Below are positions 18,257 through 26,835 of a DNA stretch of 64,000 nucleotides, in pieces (the stretch's first letter is position 1; the number at the start of each line of letters is the position of its first letter). The notes below the pieces were generated by a model, which did not search any database, had not been told where the DNA came from, and saw only the letters and a program-made list of their open reading frames with translations. The position numbers and the translations under genes are program-made. This DNA comes from Pseudomonas fluorescens (GTDB lineage: Bacteria; Pseudomonadota; Gammaproteobacteria; Pseudomonadales; Pseudomonadaceae). Location: the NCBI RefSeq assembly GCF_902497995.1, contig NZ_CABVII010000023.1, positions 50,636 to 114,635 on the forward strand, written 5' to 3'.

Positions 18257-18374
18257 ATCGAGCCTTCACTTCCTGAGCCGCGACCAGCTTTACGGCCACC
18301 AGCTTCTCACTGTATGCCCTAAACGGGTCTATACATAACTGTAATCAATTGGCCGAAAACAAGAGGCACAGGCC

Positions 18375-21300
18375 ATGGACAACAAGGATTCCGGCGTCAA
18401 TCTGGCCTTCTGGCTGCCAGGCAGTGCGGTCATCCTCAGTGTGGTGGTGTCGATGTTCGCCCTCAACCGCGAACCCTTCCTTGAGCCGCGCCCCATCGGC
18501 GCCCAGTTCCAGGCACAACTTCCCATCGAAGCGCGGCTATGGCAAGACCCGTTCGACGCGGTCGAGCGCTATCGCAAGAAGCTCACGGACAGCAAGAACC
18601 CGGATGCGGAGAACGTCTGCAGCCCCGGCCTATCACCGTTGGTCGGAGCAAAACCGGCCGCCGACATCATGGTGGCGCTGGTCGAAGGCGGCCCTTACGC
18701 CGACGAAGTCGAACGGCGGCGACGCATGCGTTACGCCCTGCTGGCGGGGTTCAAGAACGCTCACCGGGTGCCGGATCAGGAACAGTACATCCATTGCTTG
18801 CGACTCGCCGCCAACCTGTCGCCTGAGACCCCGCCAAAATCCGGTTTCGTCGACGTGCCCTATGAAATATTCGTCTCCAATCCATTCGATCCGCCAACGG
18901 CACTCGAAGGCGCGCCACCGCCTCCTGACCGAACGATCGTGTTCTGGTTGAAACAGGACGCGCTCGGTTCAACGCCGTTGCAGCAACTGGAGCAACTGCG
19001 CCAGACCCTGACTAGCAGAATCAATAAAGTCTGCATGCCTGATCGATGTTCCGAACCACCCGCCAACGCCGTCCTGAAGGTCATCGGCCCTTCTACCTCG
19101 ACCGTCCTGCGCGACATGTACCAGGACCAGGACATCGGCAACGCCACGCCCACCGTGGAAATCTACTCACCGCTGGCCACGGCCGATTACGATACCCTGG
19201 AGCGCGGTTACCGGAAACTGTCGCCAGCGCTGAAAAACCGGGTCCCCATGAAGTTGCTGCGCACCGTCAGCGACGACGGCACCATGACGCGGCTGATGCT
19301 CGAGGAACTGAAGTTGCGCCGTGTCGATCCGGCCACCGGTTTGCGTTGTAGCCAAGGCACGCTGCAGCCCTGTCCCCTCGACCTTCGCCGCAGCGGCAAT
19401 CGCATTGCCTTGATTGCCGAATGGGACAGTTTCTACAGCCGCGCCCTGATCGAAAGCTTCAAGACGCAGGTCGCCAGTGATGCGCGCCTGGGCAGTGACG
19501 AAAACAACCACAGGGACGTGGTCGATCAGTGGATTCTGCGCTTCAGCTATTTGCGTGGGCTGGACGGACGCCTGCCGGAGGAGTCCGCGAGCAACGATAA
19601 AAGCGCCGGTGCCGATCCTGGTAAAAATAAAGAGATCACGCAAATCGATCTCAGCCCCCTGGAAAAATCCGACGGCAACTCCCAGCTCGATTACTTGCGG
19701 CGCCTCGCCGACCACATTGCCCGCGAGGACGAAGCCTACCGACGCAACGGCGAAAGCGGCATCGGCGCCATCGGTGTGCTGGGCGTCGACGCCTACGACA
19801 AGCTGTTGGTGCTGCAGGCGCTCAAGAGCCGGATGCCGTACAAACTGTTCTTTTCCACCGACCTCGATGCCCGCATGCTGCAGCGGGGCCAGGCGCAAAC
19901 CACGCGTAACCTGATACTCGCCGCCCCCTATGGCCTGACGCTGACCCGCGCCTTGCAACAGGACGTGCCGCCGTTTCGCGACAGCCTGCAAAGTGCAGTG
20001 TTCATCTCGGTGCTGGCCGCACTGTCACCGCAACCCTTCGATGCCAAACGCGCGAAGTTCGACTATTCGAAATCGGAGCTGCTGTCGCCGGGCATTTACG
20101 AAGTGGGCATCAGTGGCTTCATTCCCCTGGCCAGCCAGCTCACCGCTTCGCGCCCGGCAACCTGTGAAGCGCCGGCACAATCGCAGTCCGATCGAGGGGT
20201 CCGGCCCCACGACCTGATGGCCCTGCGGTGCCTGCAGGACCGATCGCCACCGCCCTACCCCGAGCCCGGCCAATCGATTCGCGATCGATTCAAGCAGTCC
20301 CAGTCATTCTTCTGGGCCGGGCCGCTGACGCTCACCCTGCTGTTACTCGGCGGGTTTATCGTCTGGTGGCGGATCGAGGGCCCGCACGATAATCACGATG
20401 CGCGGCTGGCCTGGGTCCGCGGTGTGCCGATCACGCTGTTCATGGTGGCAGCGATCTGCGCCTTTATCGCCACACGGTTCTGGCACGCGGAGTTCCTCTG
20501 GTTCACCTTCGTCCTGATCCTGCTGGGTATCGTTTCGTCAAACCTGACCCGGCGCTCGGCCAGGCCACTGGCGTTGGCCCACGCATCGACGACTACCGCA
20601 GACACTGGCTTATACAACGCCCGGGCCTGGTACATCGTGGTCCCCCTGGTCATGTTCATCCTGGCCCTGATGCTGGCGTACCAGATGCGCAGCACCTTGA
20701 CCGACAACGGGCTCGGCGAGCCGATGTTCCTGTTTGAAGGCATCAGTGCCTGGCCCACCGTGGCCCTGCGGCTGCTCGCGGTGCTGATTTCCCTCTCGGC
20801 GCTGGCATGGGGCTGGCGCAACCTGCGCGTCAACCGGGCCGAGATCGAAGCCGCGTACCATTTGCGCCTGCACATGCGCCAATACGAGATGACCTTGTGG
20901 GGCCAGGTTCGAGGCTTGATTCGCCGAGGCAAAGACTGGAAATGTCGGCGCTGGAGCAACGAGCTGGGGCATTTCTTCATGCTGATTTTCTTCCCGCTGC
21001 TGAGCGCGAACGAGCAATGGTCAAAGTCCTGCGCACCTGCACAGGCCGCGTGCACCGACGGACGCAAGATGATCGTCATTGCCCGCTTCTGGGGGGAGCA
21101 CTGCGTCTGCGGGTCCTTCGGCGCCCGAATGCTGCGCGCCATGCTCGCGACTTGGATTTATGTGGTGGTCACCAGCGTGCTGTTTGTCGTCTGGCCCATG
21201 CAGGGCATGCCCATACGGGGTGACTTGATGGCGTGGATGATGACCTGGCTGATCCCCACCCTGGTGTTCCAGCTCCTGGTGTTCTGGGTGGTGGACGCCA

Positions 21301-21851
21301 ATCTGCTGCTGACGCGATTCATCCGCCATCTCAGCGAGCATCATGCGATCTGGCCCGGCTCCCTGCAGCTGCAACACAAGAAAACCTTCGGCCTGCTCAA
21401 GCATCCGTGCATCGACGAGTGGGTGGATTTGCAACTGATCGCCAAGCGCACCTCAGCCGTCAGCCGCCTCATCTATGCGCCGACGGTGGTCCTGTTGATC
21501 CTGTTGGCCTCGCGCAGCAGCCTGTTCGATAACTGGCCGACACCGCCAAGCCTGATCATTTCCTACCTGCTGACGGCGCTGATTCTGCTGGTTTCCGCGC
21601 TGTCGCTGCGCCGTGCAGCGGAAAAATCCCGTACGCAGGCCTTGCAAAGGCTCGACACCTACCTGCTGGAAACACCCGAAACGACGCCTGGCTACGCCAA
21701 GTTCAAGATGATCCGCGAGCGGGTGGCGACGCTCGCTACCGGCTCGTTCTCACGCTACGCCGAAGATCCGCTGATCAGGGCGCTGCTGCTGTCGCTGACC
21801 GGTATCGGTGGCTCGGCCATCGTCGATGCCTTGAACTACGCGAAGTTCTAG
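18375..21851 (+). CDS. Large polytopic membrane protein with a periplasmic-binding-like N-terminal region, function unknown
   Basis: I do not recognise this 1158-residue protein as a named family. One membrane helix at residues 10-29 is followed by a soluble region to about residue 640, then about nine membrane helices (645-665, 675-700, 703-720, 755-772, 795-815, 915-935, 955-980, 1030-1047, 1055-1080). The soluble part has alternating strand/helix phrases such as NGESGIGAIGVLGVDAYDKL, LLVLQALKSRMPYKLFFSTD and LILAAPYGLTLTRAL. These recall type I periplasmic-binding or receptor ligand-binding folds and could sense a ligand. AGAGG lies 8-9 bases before ATG 18375. It is a single gene flanked by REP elements. 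Confidence 0.7.
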   Translation: MDNKDSGVNLAFWLPGSAVILSVVVSMFALNREPFLEPRPIGAQFQAQLPIEARLWQDPFDAVERYRKKLTDSKNPDAENVCSPGLSPLVGAKPAADIMVALVEGGPYADEVERRRRMRYALLAGFKNAHRVPDQEQYIHCLRLAANLSPETPPKSGFVDVPYEIFVSNPFDPPTALEGAPPPPDRTIVFWLKQDALGSTPLQQLEQLRQTLTSRINKVCMPDRCSEPPANAVLKVIGPSTSTVLRDMYQDQDIGNATPTVEIYSPLATADYDTLERGYRKLSPALKNRVPMKLLRTVSDDGTMTRLMLEELKLRRVDPATGLRCSQGTLQPCPLDLRRSGNRIALIAEWDSFYSRALIESFKTQVASDARLGSDENNHRDVVDQWILRFSYLRGLDGRLPEESASNDKSAGADPGKNKEITQIDLSPLEKSDGNSQLDYLRRLADHIAREDEAYRRNGESGIGAIGVLGVDAYDKLLVLQALKSRMPYKLFFSTDLDARMLQRGQAQTTRNLILAAPYGLTLTRALQQDVPPFRDSLQSAVFISVLAALSPQPFDAKRAKFDYSKSELLSPGIYEVGISGFIPLASQLTASRPATCEAPAQSQSDRGVRPHDLMALRCLQDRSPPPYPEPGQSIRDRFKQSQSFFWAGPLTLTLLLLGGFIVWWRIEGPHDNHDARLAWVRGVPITLFMVAAICAFIATRFWHAEFLWFTFVLILLGIVSSNLTRRSARPLALAHASTTTADTGLYNARAWYIVVPLVMFILALMLAYQMRSTLTDNGLGEPMFLFEGISAWPTVALRLLAVLISLSALAWGWRNLRVNRAEIEAAYHLRLHMRQYEMTLWGQVRGLIRRGKDWKCRRWSNELGHFFMLIFFPLLSANEQWSKSCAPAQAACTDGRKMIVIARFWGEHCVCGSFGARMLRAMLATWIYVVVTSVLFVVWPMQGMPIRGDLMAWMMTWLIPTLVFQLLVFWVVDANLLLTRFIRHLSEHHAIWPGSLQLQHKKTFGLLKHPCIDEWVDLQLIAKRTSAVSRLIYAPTVVLLILLASRSSLFDNWPTPPSLIISYLLTALILLVSALSLRRAAEKSRTQALQRLDTYLLETPETTPGYAKFKMIRERVATLATGSFSRYAEDPLIRALLLSLTGIGGSAIVDALNYAKF

Positions 21852-21977
21852 CCCTGTGGCGAGGGGGCATCCACCAGGCTCAAGATCCACGTTAACTGGC
21901 AAGCATCAGCCTATGGGTAGCTATGCTTGATGTGAGGTCAGGCCCTGGCAGCAACACGGTGAAAGGAGGCGTTCGAC

Positions 21978-22463
21978 ATGCAACTCATCACAGTGAAAAT
22001 CGACAAGCCCGAAGCGACCAACTTCATTTTTGGTCAGACGCATTTCATCAAGTCCGTCGAAGACATCCACGAAGCCCTGGTCAATGCCGTGCCCGGCATC
22101 CAGTTTGGCGTGGCCTTTTGCGAAGCCTCCGGCAAATGCCTGGTGCGCTGGTCCGGCACCGATCAGGGCATGATCGAACTGGCCCGCAAGAATGCGCTAG
22201 CCATCGCCGCGGGCCACAGTTTCATCATTTTCCTCGGTGACGGCTTCTATCCACTGAACGTATTGAACACCATCAAAATGGTGCCAGAGGTGTGCCGGAT
22301 TTTTTGTGCAACGGCCAATCCGACTGAAGTGATTCTCGCCGAGACGGCCCAGGGGCGCGCGATTCTGGGCGTGGCGGACGGTTTCTGTGCCCAGGGCATT
22401 GAAAGCGAGGACGACATCCTGTGGCGCAAGAACCTGTTGCGCCAGATCGGCTACAAACTGTGA
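21978..22463 (+). CDS. Adenosine-specific kinase homologue (DUF355 family)
   Basis: This 161-residue protein matches the adenosine-specific kinase family along its whole length. The marks are FGQTHFIKSVEDIHEAL, GIQFGVAFCEASGKCLVR, NALAIAAGHSFIIFLGD and PEVCRIFCATANPTEVI. Family members were described in archaea as binding adenosine nucleotides; the role in Pseudomonas is unclear. The ribosome site AAAGGAGG is close to ideal, about 10 bases before ATG 21978. It is convergent with dctA and shares a bidirectional terminator with it. Confidence 0.85.
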   Translation: MQLITVKIDKPEATNFIFGQTHFIKSVEDIHEALVNAVPGIQFGVAFCEASGKCLVRWSGTDQGMIELARKNALAIAAGHSFIIFLGDGFYPLNVLNTIKMVPEVCRIFCATANPTEVILAETAQGRAILGVADGFCAQGIESEDDILWRKNLLRQIGYKL

Positions 22464-22466
22464 GCC

Positions 22467-22496
22467 AGGCGCTGAACCCCACAAGGTTCAGCGCCT
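22467..22496. terminator. Bidirectional terminator
   Basis: Twelve-base arms 22467-22478 (aggcgctgaacc) and 22485-22496 (ggttcagcgcct) with a 6-base loop lie between the convergent ends of the kinase-like gene and dctA. Confidence 0.8.
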
Positions 22497-22502
22497 CAGC
22501 CT

Positions 22503-23858
22503 TTACGCCCGGGAGACTTCTTGCAGGCCAGGCAGTACCGAACCTGCGCTCGACGCACAATGAGCAGGGTTACCCTCGGCCTGAACCGTCACGGCTTTCT
22601 CTTCCTCGACCTCGCCATTCAACGCCTTGTGCATTTTCACGCTGTCCAGCGCCCCGACCCACTTGGCAATCGCCATGGTGCCGACGCCATTGCCGATGGT
22701 GTTGGTGATCGCCCGGGCTTCCGACATGAAGCGGTCGACGCCCAACAGCAGCACCATGCCCGCCACCGGAATGGTGCCCAGGGACGATAAGGTCGCCGCC
22801 AGAATGATGAACCCGGAACCGGTGACACCCGCAGAGCCTTTGGACGTAAACATCAGCACCGCCAGCACGATCAACTGATCCGTCAGGGTCAGCGGCGTAT
22901 TGGTGGCCTGGGCGATGAAGATGGCGGCGATGGTGTAGTAGATCGCCTGCCCGTCAGGGTTGAAGGTCAGCCCCGAGGGAATGATCATCCCGGCGACAGG
23001 TTTGGACACCCCGGCCTTTTCCATCTTGGAAATCATCTGCGGCAATACCGATTCCGACGAGCTGGTGCCCAGCACAGTGAACAGTTCTTCCTTGATGAAC
23101 TTGAGGAACTTCCACAGGCTGAAACCGCTGTAGCGGCAGATCGGCCCCAGCACGAAGATCACGAACACCGCGCACGTCAGGTACACGCAAGCCATCAACT
23201 TGCCCAGGGAGAACAGCGAGCCGAAACCGTACTTGCCGATGGTGAACGCGATGGCGCCGAACGCGCCGATGGGGGCCAGGCGCATGACCATGTTGACGAT
23301 GCGGAACATGCCCTGCATCAGGCTGTCCAGGGTGTCGACGAACACCTTGCCACGGGGCCCGACATGGGCCAGGGCAATGCCCAGCAGTATGGAAAACAAC
23401 AGGATTTGCAAGACGTTGCCCTTGGCGAACGCGTCGACGATGGTGTCGGGAATGATGTTCATGACGAAGTCCATGAACGAGGCGTGTTTCACCGCCGAGG
23501 TGTAGGTCGCCAGGCTGGACGTATCCAGGGTGGCCACGTCAATGTTCATGCCCGCACCGGGCTTGAATACATCGACCACCACCAGGCCGACCACCAGTGC
23601 CAGGGTCGACACCACTTCGAAATAGATCAGCGCACGAAAGCCGACTCGCCCCAACTCCTTCATGTTCTCCATGCGTGCGATGCCCGTGACCACGGTCAGG
23701 AAGATCACCGGCGCCAGGAGCATCTTGATCAGCTTGATGAATGCATCGCCCAGGGGTTTGAGCGCGGTGCCGGTTTCGGGAACGAATACCCCGACGATGG
23801 CGCCGAGGATGACGGCGATCAGCACTTGTACGTAGAGTTTGCCTAATATTCTTTTCAT
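22503..23858 (-). CDS. dctA: C4-dicarboxylate:Na+/H+ symporter DctA
   Basis: This inner-membrane carrier takes up succinate, fumarate, malate and related acids. At 451 residues it fits the family. Marks are LYVQVLIAVILGAIVG in helix 1, KMLLAPVIFLTVVTGIA, the Ser-rich hairpin GTSSSESVLPQM, the NPDGQAIYYTIAAIFIAQ transport motif and TSKGSAGVTGSGFIILAAT. I chose ATG 23858, where MKRILGKLYVQV starts, as in other DctA proteins; a longer frame to 23942 has no family match. It lies 93 bases after the tartrate dehydrogenase gene on the same strand with a hairpin between, so the two probably form one unit for import and oxidation of D-malate or tartrate. Confidence 0.93.
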   Translation of the reverse strand: MKRILGKLYVQVLIAVILGAIVGVFVPETGTALKPLGDAFIKLIKMLLAPVIFLTVVTGIARMENMKELGRVGFRALIYFEVVSTLALVVGLVVVDVFKPGAGMNIDVATLDTSSLATYTSAVKHASFMDFVMNIIPDTIVDAFAKGNVLQILLFSILLGIALAHVGPRGKVFVDTLDSLMQGMFRIVNMVMRLAPIGAFGAIAFTIGKYGFGSLFSLGKLMACVYLTCAVFVIFVLGPICRYSGFSLWKFLKFIKEELFTVLGTSSSESVLPQMISKMEKAGVSKPVAGMIIPSGLTFNPDGQAIYYTIAAIFIAQATNTPLTLTDQLIVLAVLMFTSKGSAGVTGSGFIILAATLSSLGTIPVAGMVLLLGVDRFMSEARAITNTIGNGVGTMAIAKWVGALDSVKMHKALNGEVEEEKAVTVQAEGNPAHCASSAGSVLPGLQEVSRA

Positions 23859-23893
23859 GACAGGGCCCTGATTTTTTATTGTTGTCAGGAAAT

Positions 23894-23927
23894 GCCAAGG
23901 GGTCGGATGGATGATCCGCCCCTTGGC
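23894..23927 (-). other. Strong hairpin between tartrate dehydrogenase gene and dctA
   Basis: Arms gccaagggg/ccccttggc (23894-23902, 23919-23927) continue as cggat/atccg (23904-23908, 23914-23918) with one bulge and a 5-base loop. There is no T run in the minus direction, so it may be an RNA stability or partial-termination element that sets the ratio of the two products. Confidence 0.55.
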
Positions 23928-23951
23928 GTCGTGCCGCAGCACGACTTTGAA

Positions 23952-25007
23952 TCAGCGATTGATCAATGCGATGACCGCATCGGTGATCTGGCGGGTGGTG
24001 GCCGTGCCGCCCAGATCGGGGGTATGCAGACCGCTTTCGGTCACGGCTTCGATGGCTGACATCAACTGCTTCGCCGCGGCTGGCTCGCCCAGGTGCTCCA
24101 GCATCATCGCCGCCGTCCAGAAGGTCGCGATCGGGTTGGCCACGCCTTTGCCAGTGATGTCGAAGGCCGAGCCGTGGATGGGTTCGAACATCGAAGGGAA
24201 TCGGCGCGACGGGTTCAGGTTGGCGGTCGGGGCAATGCCCAGGCTGCCGGACAAGGCGGCGGCCAGGTCGGACAGGATATCGGCGTGCAGGTTGGTGGCG
24301 ACAATCACATCCAGGGTCGAGGGTTTGAGCACCATGCGCGTGGTCACGGCGTCCACCAGTTCCTTGTCGATCTTCACATCCGGGAAGTCCTTGGCGACTT
24401 CGTAGAAGATCTCGTCCCACAGCACCATGCCATGGCGCTGGGCGTTGGACTTGGTGACCATGGTCAGGTGCTTGCGTGGCCGGCTTTGCGCCAGTTCGAA
24501 AGCGAAGCGGTGAATGCGCTCGACGCCGACCCGGGTGAACACCGACACTTCGGTGGCGACTTCTTCCGGCAGGCCCCGGTGCACTCGACCACCGTTGCCG
24601 GAGTACTCGCCTTCGGAGTTTTCCCGCACCACCACCCAGTCGATCTGGTCACCATTGAGCAGCGGGCTTTTCACCCCTGGCAGCACCCGGGCCGGACGCA
24701 CGTTGGCGTATTGGTCGAAGCCCTGGCAGATCGGCAGGCGCAGGCCCCACAGGGAAATGTGATCCGGGACGTTGAGCGCACCGACGGCACCAAAGAAAAT
24801 GGCGTCGAAGGTTTTCAGTTCGTCCAGCCCGCCTTCCGGGATGTAGTAGCCGTTTTTCAGGTAGTTATCCGAGTTCCAGTCGAAGTGTTTGAAATCCAGC
24901 TCGAAGCCGGATTTTTTCGACAGGGCTTGCAGCACCTCGACGCCGGCAGCGATCACTTCCACACCAATGCCATCACCGGGTACCGCAGCAATTTTGTATG
25001 CGCTCAT
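23952..25007 (-). CDS. ttuC: Tartrate dehydrogenase / D-malate dehydrogenase (decarboxylating)
   Basis: This NAD-dependent beta-decarboxylating dehydrogenase (isocitrate/isopropylmalate family, 351 residues) acts on tartrate and D-malate. The start reads KIAAVPGDGIGVEV, the substrate loop reads LWGLRLPICQGFDQYANVRP, and RENSEGEYSG marks this subfamily rather than LeuB. The metal-binding Asp lie in VIVATNLHADILSDLAA, and FEPIHGSAFDITGKGVANP completes the NAD site. ATG 25007 has GGAG 6 bases upstream. It leads into dctA and is divergent from a LysR gene. DmlA is an equally valid name; sequence does not separate the two activities. Confidence 0.9.
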   Translation of the reverse strand: MSAYKIAAVPGDGIGVEVIAAGVEVLQALSKKSGFELDFKHFDWNSDNYLKNGYYIPEGGLDELKTFDAIFFGAVGALNVPDHISLWGLRLPICQGFDQYANVRPARVLPGVKSPLLNGDQIDWVVVRENSEGEYSGNGGRVHRGLPEEVATEVSVFTRVGVERIHRFAFELAQSRPRKHLTMVTKSNAQRHGMVLWDEIFYEVAKDFPDVKIDKELVDAVTTRMVLKPSTLDVIVATNLHADILSDLAAALSGSLGIAPTANLNPSRRFPSMFEPIHGSAFDITGKGVANPIATFWTAAMMLEHLGEPAAAKQLMSAIEAVTESGLHTPDLGGTATTRQITDAVIALINR

Positions 25008-25080
25008 GTCAACTCCACTCTCGTTGGGTTCTTGTTGTGCCTGTCGAACGGGGGTGTTCAATCAGGGTGTGAGCGGAGTA

Positions 25081-25125
25081 TATGTAGTGAGCAAATGCGC
25101 GTGAGTTACCCAAAATAACTACATA
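25081..25125. promoter_or_regulatory. Palindromic operator candidate in the LysR/ttuC divergent promoter
   Basis: The arms tatgtagt (25081-25088) and actacata (25118-25125) are exact reverse complements and lie in the 136-base gap between the divergent genes. LysR regulators commonly bind such dyads. The assignment is inference. Confidence 0.45.
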
Positions 25126-25143
25126 GATGAATTTGAGTTACTA

Positions 25144-26067
25144 ATGAGCCAGACCCTGGATTTGTCTTTTTTCTACCTGCTGGCCAATAAAGGCAGCCTG
25201 GCGGCAACAGCTCGGGAACTGGGCGTGACACCGCCGGCCGTGAGCAAGCGCCTGAGCGCACTGGAAGCACGGCTCGGCATCCGCCTGGTGAACCGCACCA
25301 CGCGCTCGATGAGCCTGACCTCCGAAGGTGAACTGTATTTCTCCCACGCCGCCCGGATCCTGACGCAGATCGATGAGGTCGAGCAGCTGATCAGCAGCAG
25401 TCGGGTAACCCCCAAAGGCCTGATTCGCGTCAACGCCTCCCTGGGCTTCGGTCGCCGCTACATCGGCCCGGCCCTGGGCGCCTTCTTCGCCCAGTACCCG
25501 GAGGTGGAAATCCAACTGGAAATCACTGACCACCCGCTGGATCTGACAACCCACGGGTTTGACCTGGGGATTCGTTTCGGCACGCTGCCGGACGCGGCTT
25601 TCCATGCACGAAAGATCGCGTCCAATCGCCGCCTGTTATGCGCCTCGCCGCTGTACCTGGAAAAACACGGCGTGCCCCGACGCCTGGCGGATTTGCAGCA
25701 ACACAACTGCATCTTCCTGCGCCAGAACGAAACGCCCTATGGCGTGTGGAGTTTCACCAACGGTGGACGCACGCAAAACATCAAGGTGCGCGGCGCCCTG
25801 GGCTGCAACGACGGGGAAGTGGCCCTGAACTGGGCGCTGGAAGGCCATGGCATTCTGCTGCGGGCCGAATGGGACATCGCCCGCTACGTGCGCAGTGGCC
25901 GCCTGCGCCTGGTGCTGGAGGATCAGACCCCCACCCGCGCCGATGTCTACGCGGTGTACCCGCAACAGCTGCACCTGTCGGCGCGGGTGCGCAGCCTGAT
26001 CGATTTCCTGGTGGAGCGTTTCAAGCACATTGATCACCTGGAGGAAGCTGACGCTACCCGGGATTGA
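25144..26067 (+). CDS. dmlR: LysR-family regulator (DmlR-like)
   Basis: The 307-residue protein has the LysR winged helix-turn-helix at residues 5-62 (GSLAATARELGVTPPAVSKR and RLVNRTTRSMSLTSEG). It has an effector domain of the DmlR/YafC type (GRRYIGPALGAFFAQYPEVE, FDLGIRFG, AEWDIARYVRSGRL). It is divergent from the tartrate/D-malate dehydrogenase gene, the same arrangement as dmlR-dmlA in E. coli. That makes it the likely activator of the ttuC-dctA unit in response to D-malate or tartrate. ATG 25144 is the only sensible start; the gap contains no consensus ribosome site, so translation may be weak. Confidence 0.8.
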   Translation: MSQTLDLSFFYLLANKGSLAATARELGVTPPAVSKRLSALEARLGIRLVNRTTRSMSLTSEGELYFSHAARILTQIDEVEQLISSSRVTPKGLIRVNASLGFGRRYIGPALGAFFAQYPEVEIQLEITDHPLDLTTHGFDLGIRFGTLPDAAFHARKIASNRRLLCASPLYLEKHGVPRRLADLQQHNCIFLRQNETPYGVWSFTNGGRTQNIKVRGALGCNDGEVALNWALEGHGILLRAEWDIARYVRSGRLRLVLEDQTPTRADVYAVYPQQLHLSARVRSLIDFLVERFKHIDHLEEADATRD

Positions 26068-26079
26068 ACAGGGTGGAGG

Positions 26080-26694
26080 CTACTTCGCGTCCCCACCCTG
26101 CGGCTTGTAAAACCGGAACAAGCCGATGTCCACCGTCCTGATGTACGCCCTGGACCAATCCGGCTTCACCGTGCGGTCGTGGAAATACAGCGCGCCGCGG
26201 GTGCGATCCGGCAGTTGCTTGTTCAGCGCCTTGCGCGCGATTTCCTTGGCAAGTGCGTAAGGCACCTCTTCCTGGACCGAATCGGAGCGTCCGTCACACC
26301 ACCACGAGAACTGGCAGCTCTTGGTTTCGGAACCTTGCTTGACCACACCGCACACCGTATCCGGGAAACCCCCATGGCCCAGTCGGTTCATGACGACATT
26401 GGCCACCGCTTCCATGTCGGCGGAATTCTTGCCTTTGGCTTCCCAATAAATGGAACGGGCCAGGCAAGTGATCGCGTCATCCAGCGGCGCAGCGCCGGCA
26501 CGGTCCACCGCCTGGACTTCAGACTGAGTGATGGCTTCGGTTTTGGTCGCGGGACTGCTGTTCTCTGCGGCTTTTTGCTCAAGCACCTCGGCCTTGTTCT
26601 CCGCCGCTTGTTGTTTTTGCTGTTGATCCGCGGCGATGACGGGACCGGCAAGCAGCATCATGGCAAGGCAGGTGGCTATCCAGTGGGGGCGCAT
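26080..26694 (-). CDS. Exported cell-wall hydrolase (SleB-like)
   Basis: The 204-residue protein has a signal peptide (residues 1-21, ending in AGPVIAA). A Gln/Lys/Glu-rich linker follows to about residue 60, then a SleB-type hydrolase domain: CLARSIYWEAKGKNSADMEA, VANVVMNRLGHGGFPDTVC, CQFSWWCDGRSD and ALYFHDRTVKPDW. SleB-like enzymes cut peptidoglycan; Glu in YWEAKG is the likely catalytic acid. ATG 26694 is chosen since the signal peptide begins there; a longer frame to 26805 has no signal. It is divergent from the CAP-domain gene, another exported protein. Confidence 0.88.
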   Translation of the reverse strand: MRPHWIATCLAMMLLAGPVIAADQQQKQQAAENKAEVLEQKAAENSSPATKTEAITQSEVQAVDRAGAAPLDDAITCLARSIYWEAKGKNSADMEAVANVVMNRLGHGGFPDTVCGVVKQGSETKSCQFSWWCDGRSDSVQEEVPYALAKEIARKALNKQLPDRTRGALYFHDRTVKPDWSRAYIRTVDIGLFRFYKPQGGDAK

Positions 26695-26835
26695 GATCGA
26701 GATGACTCGGTGGGCAGTATCGTTCCAGTGTAGTAGTGAAATGATGGCAATCACGCCACCACCCTCTGAAAAATCCGTTGCCTGCGAGGGGGCAACTTCG
26801 CGCATTATGGCCGCAGTCCGTCCAAGGGGATTTTC

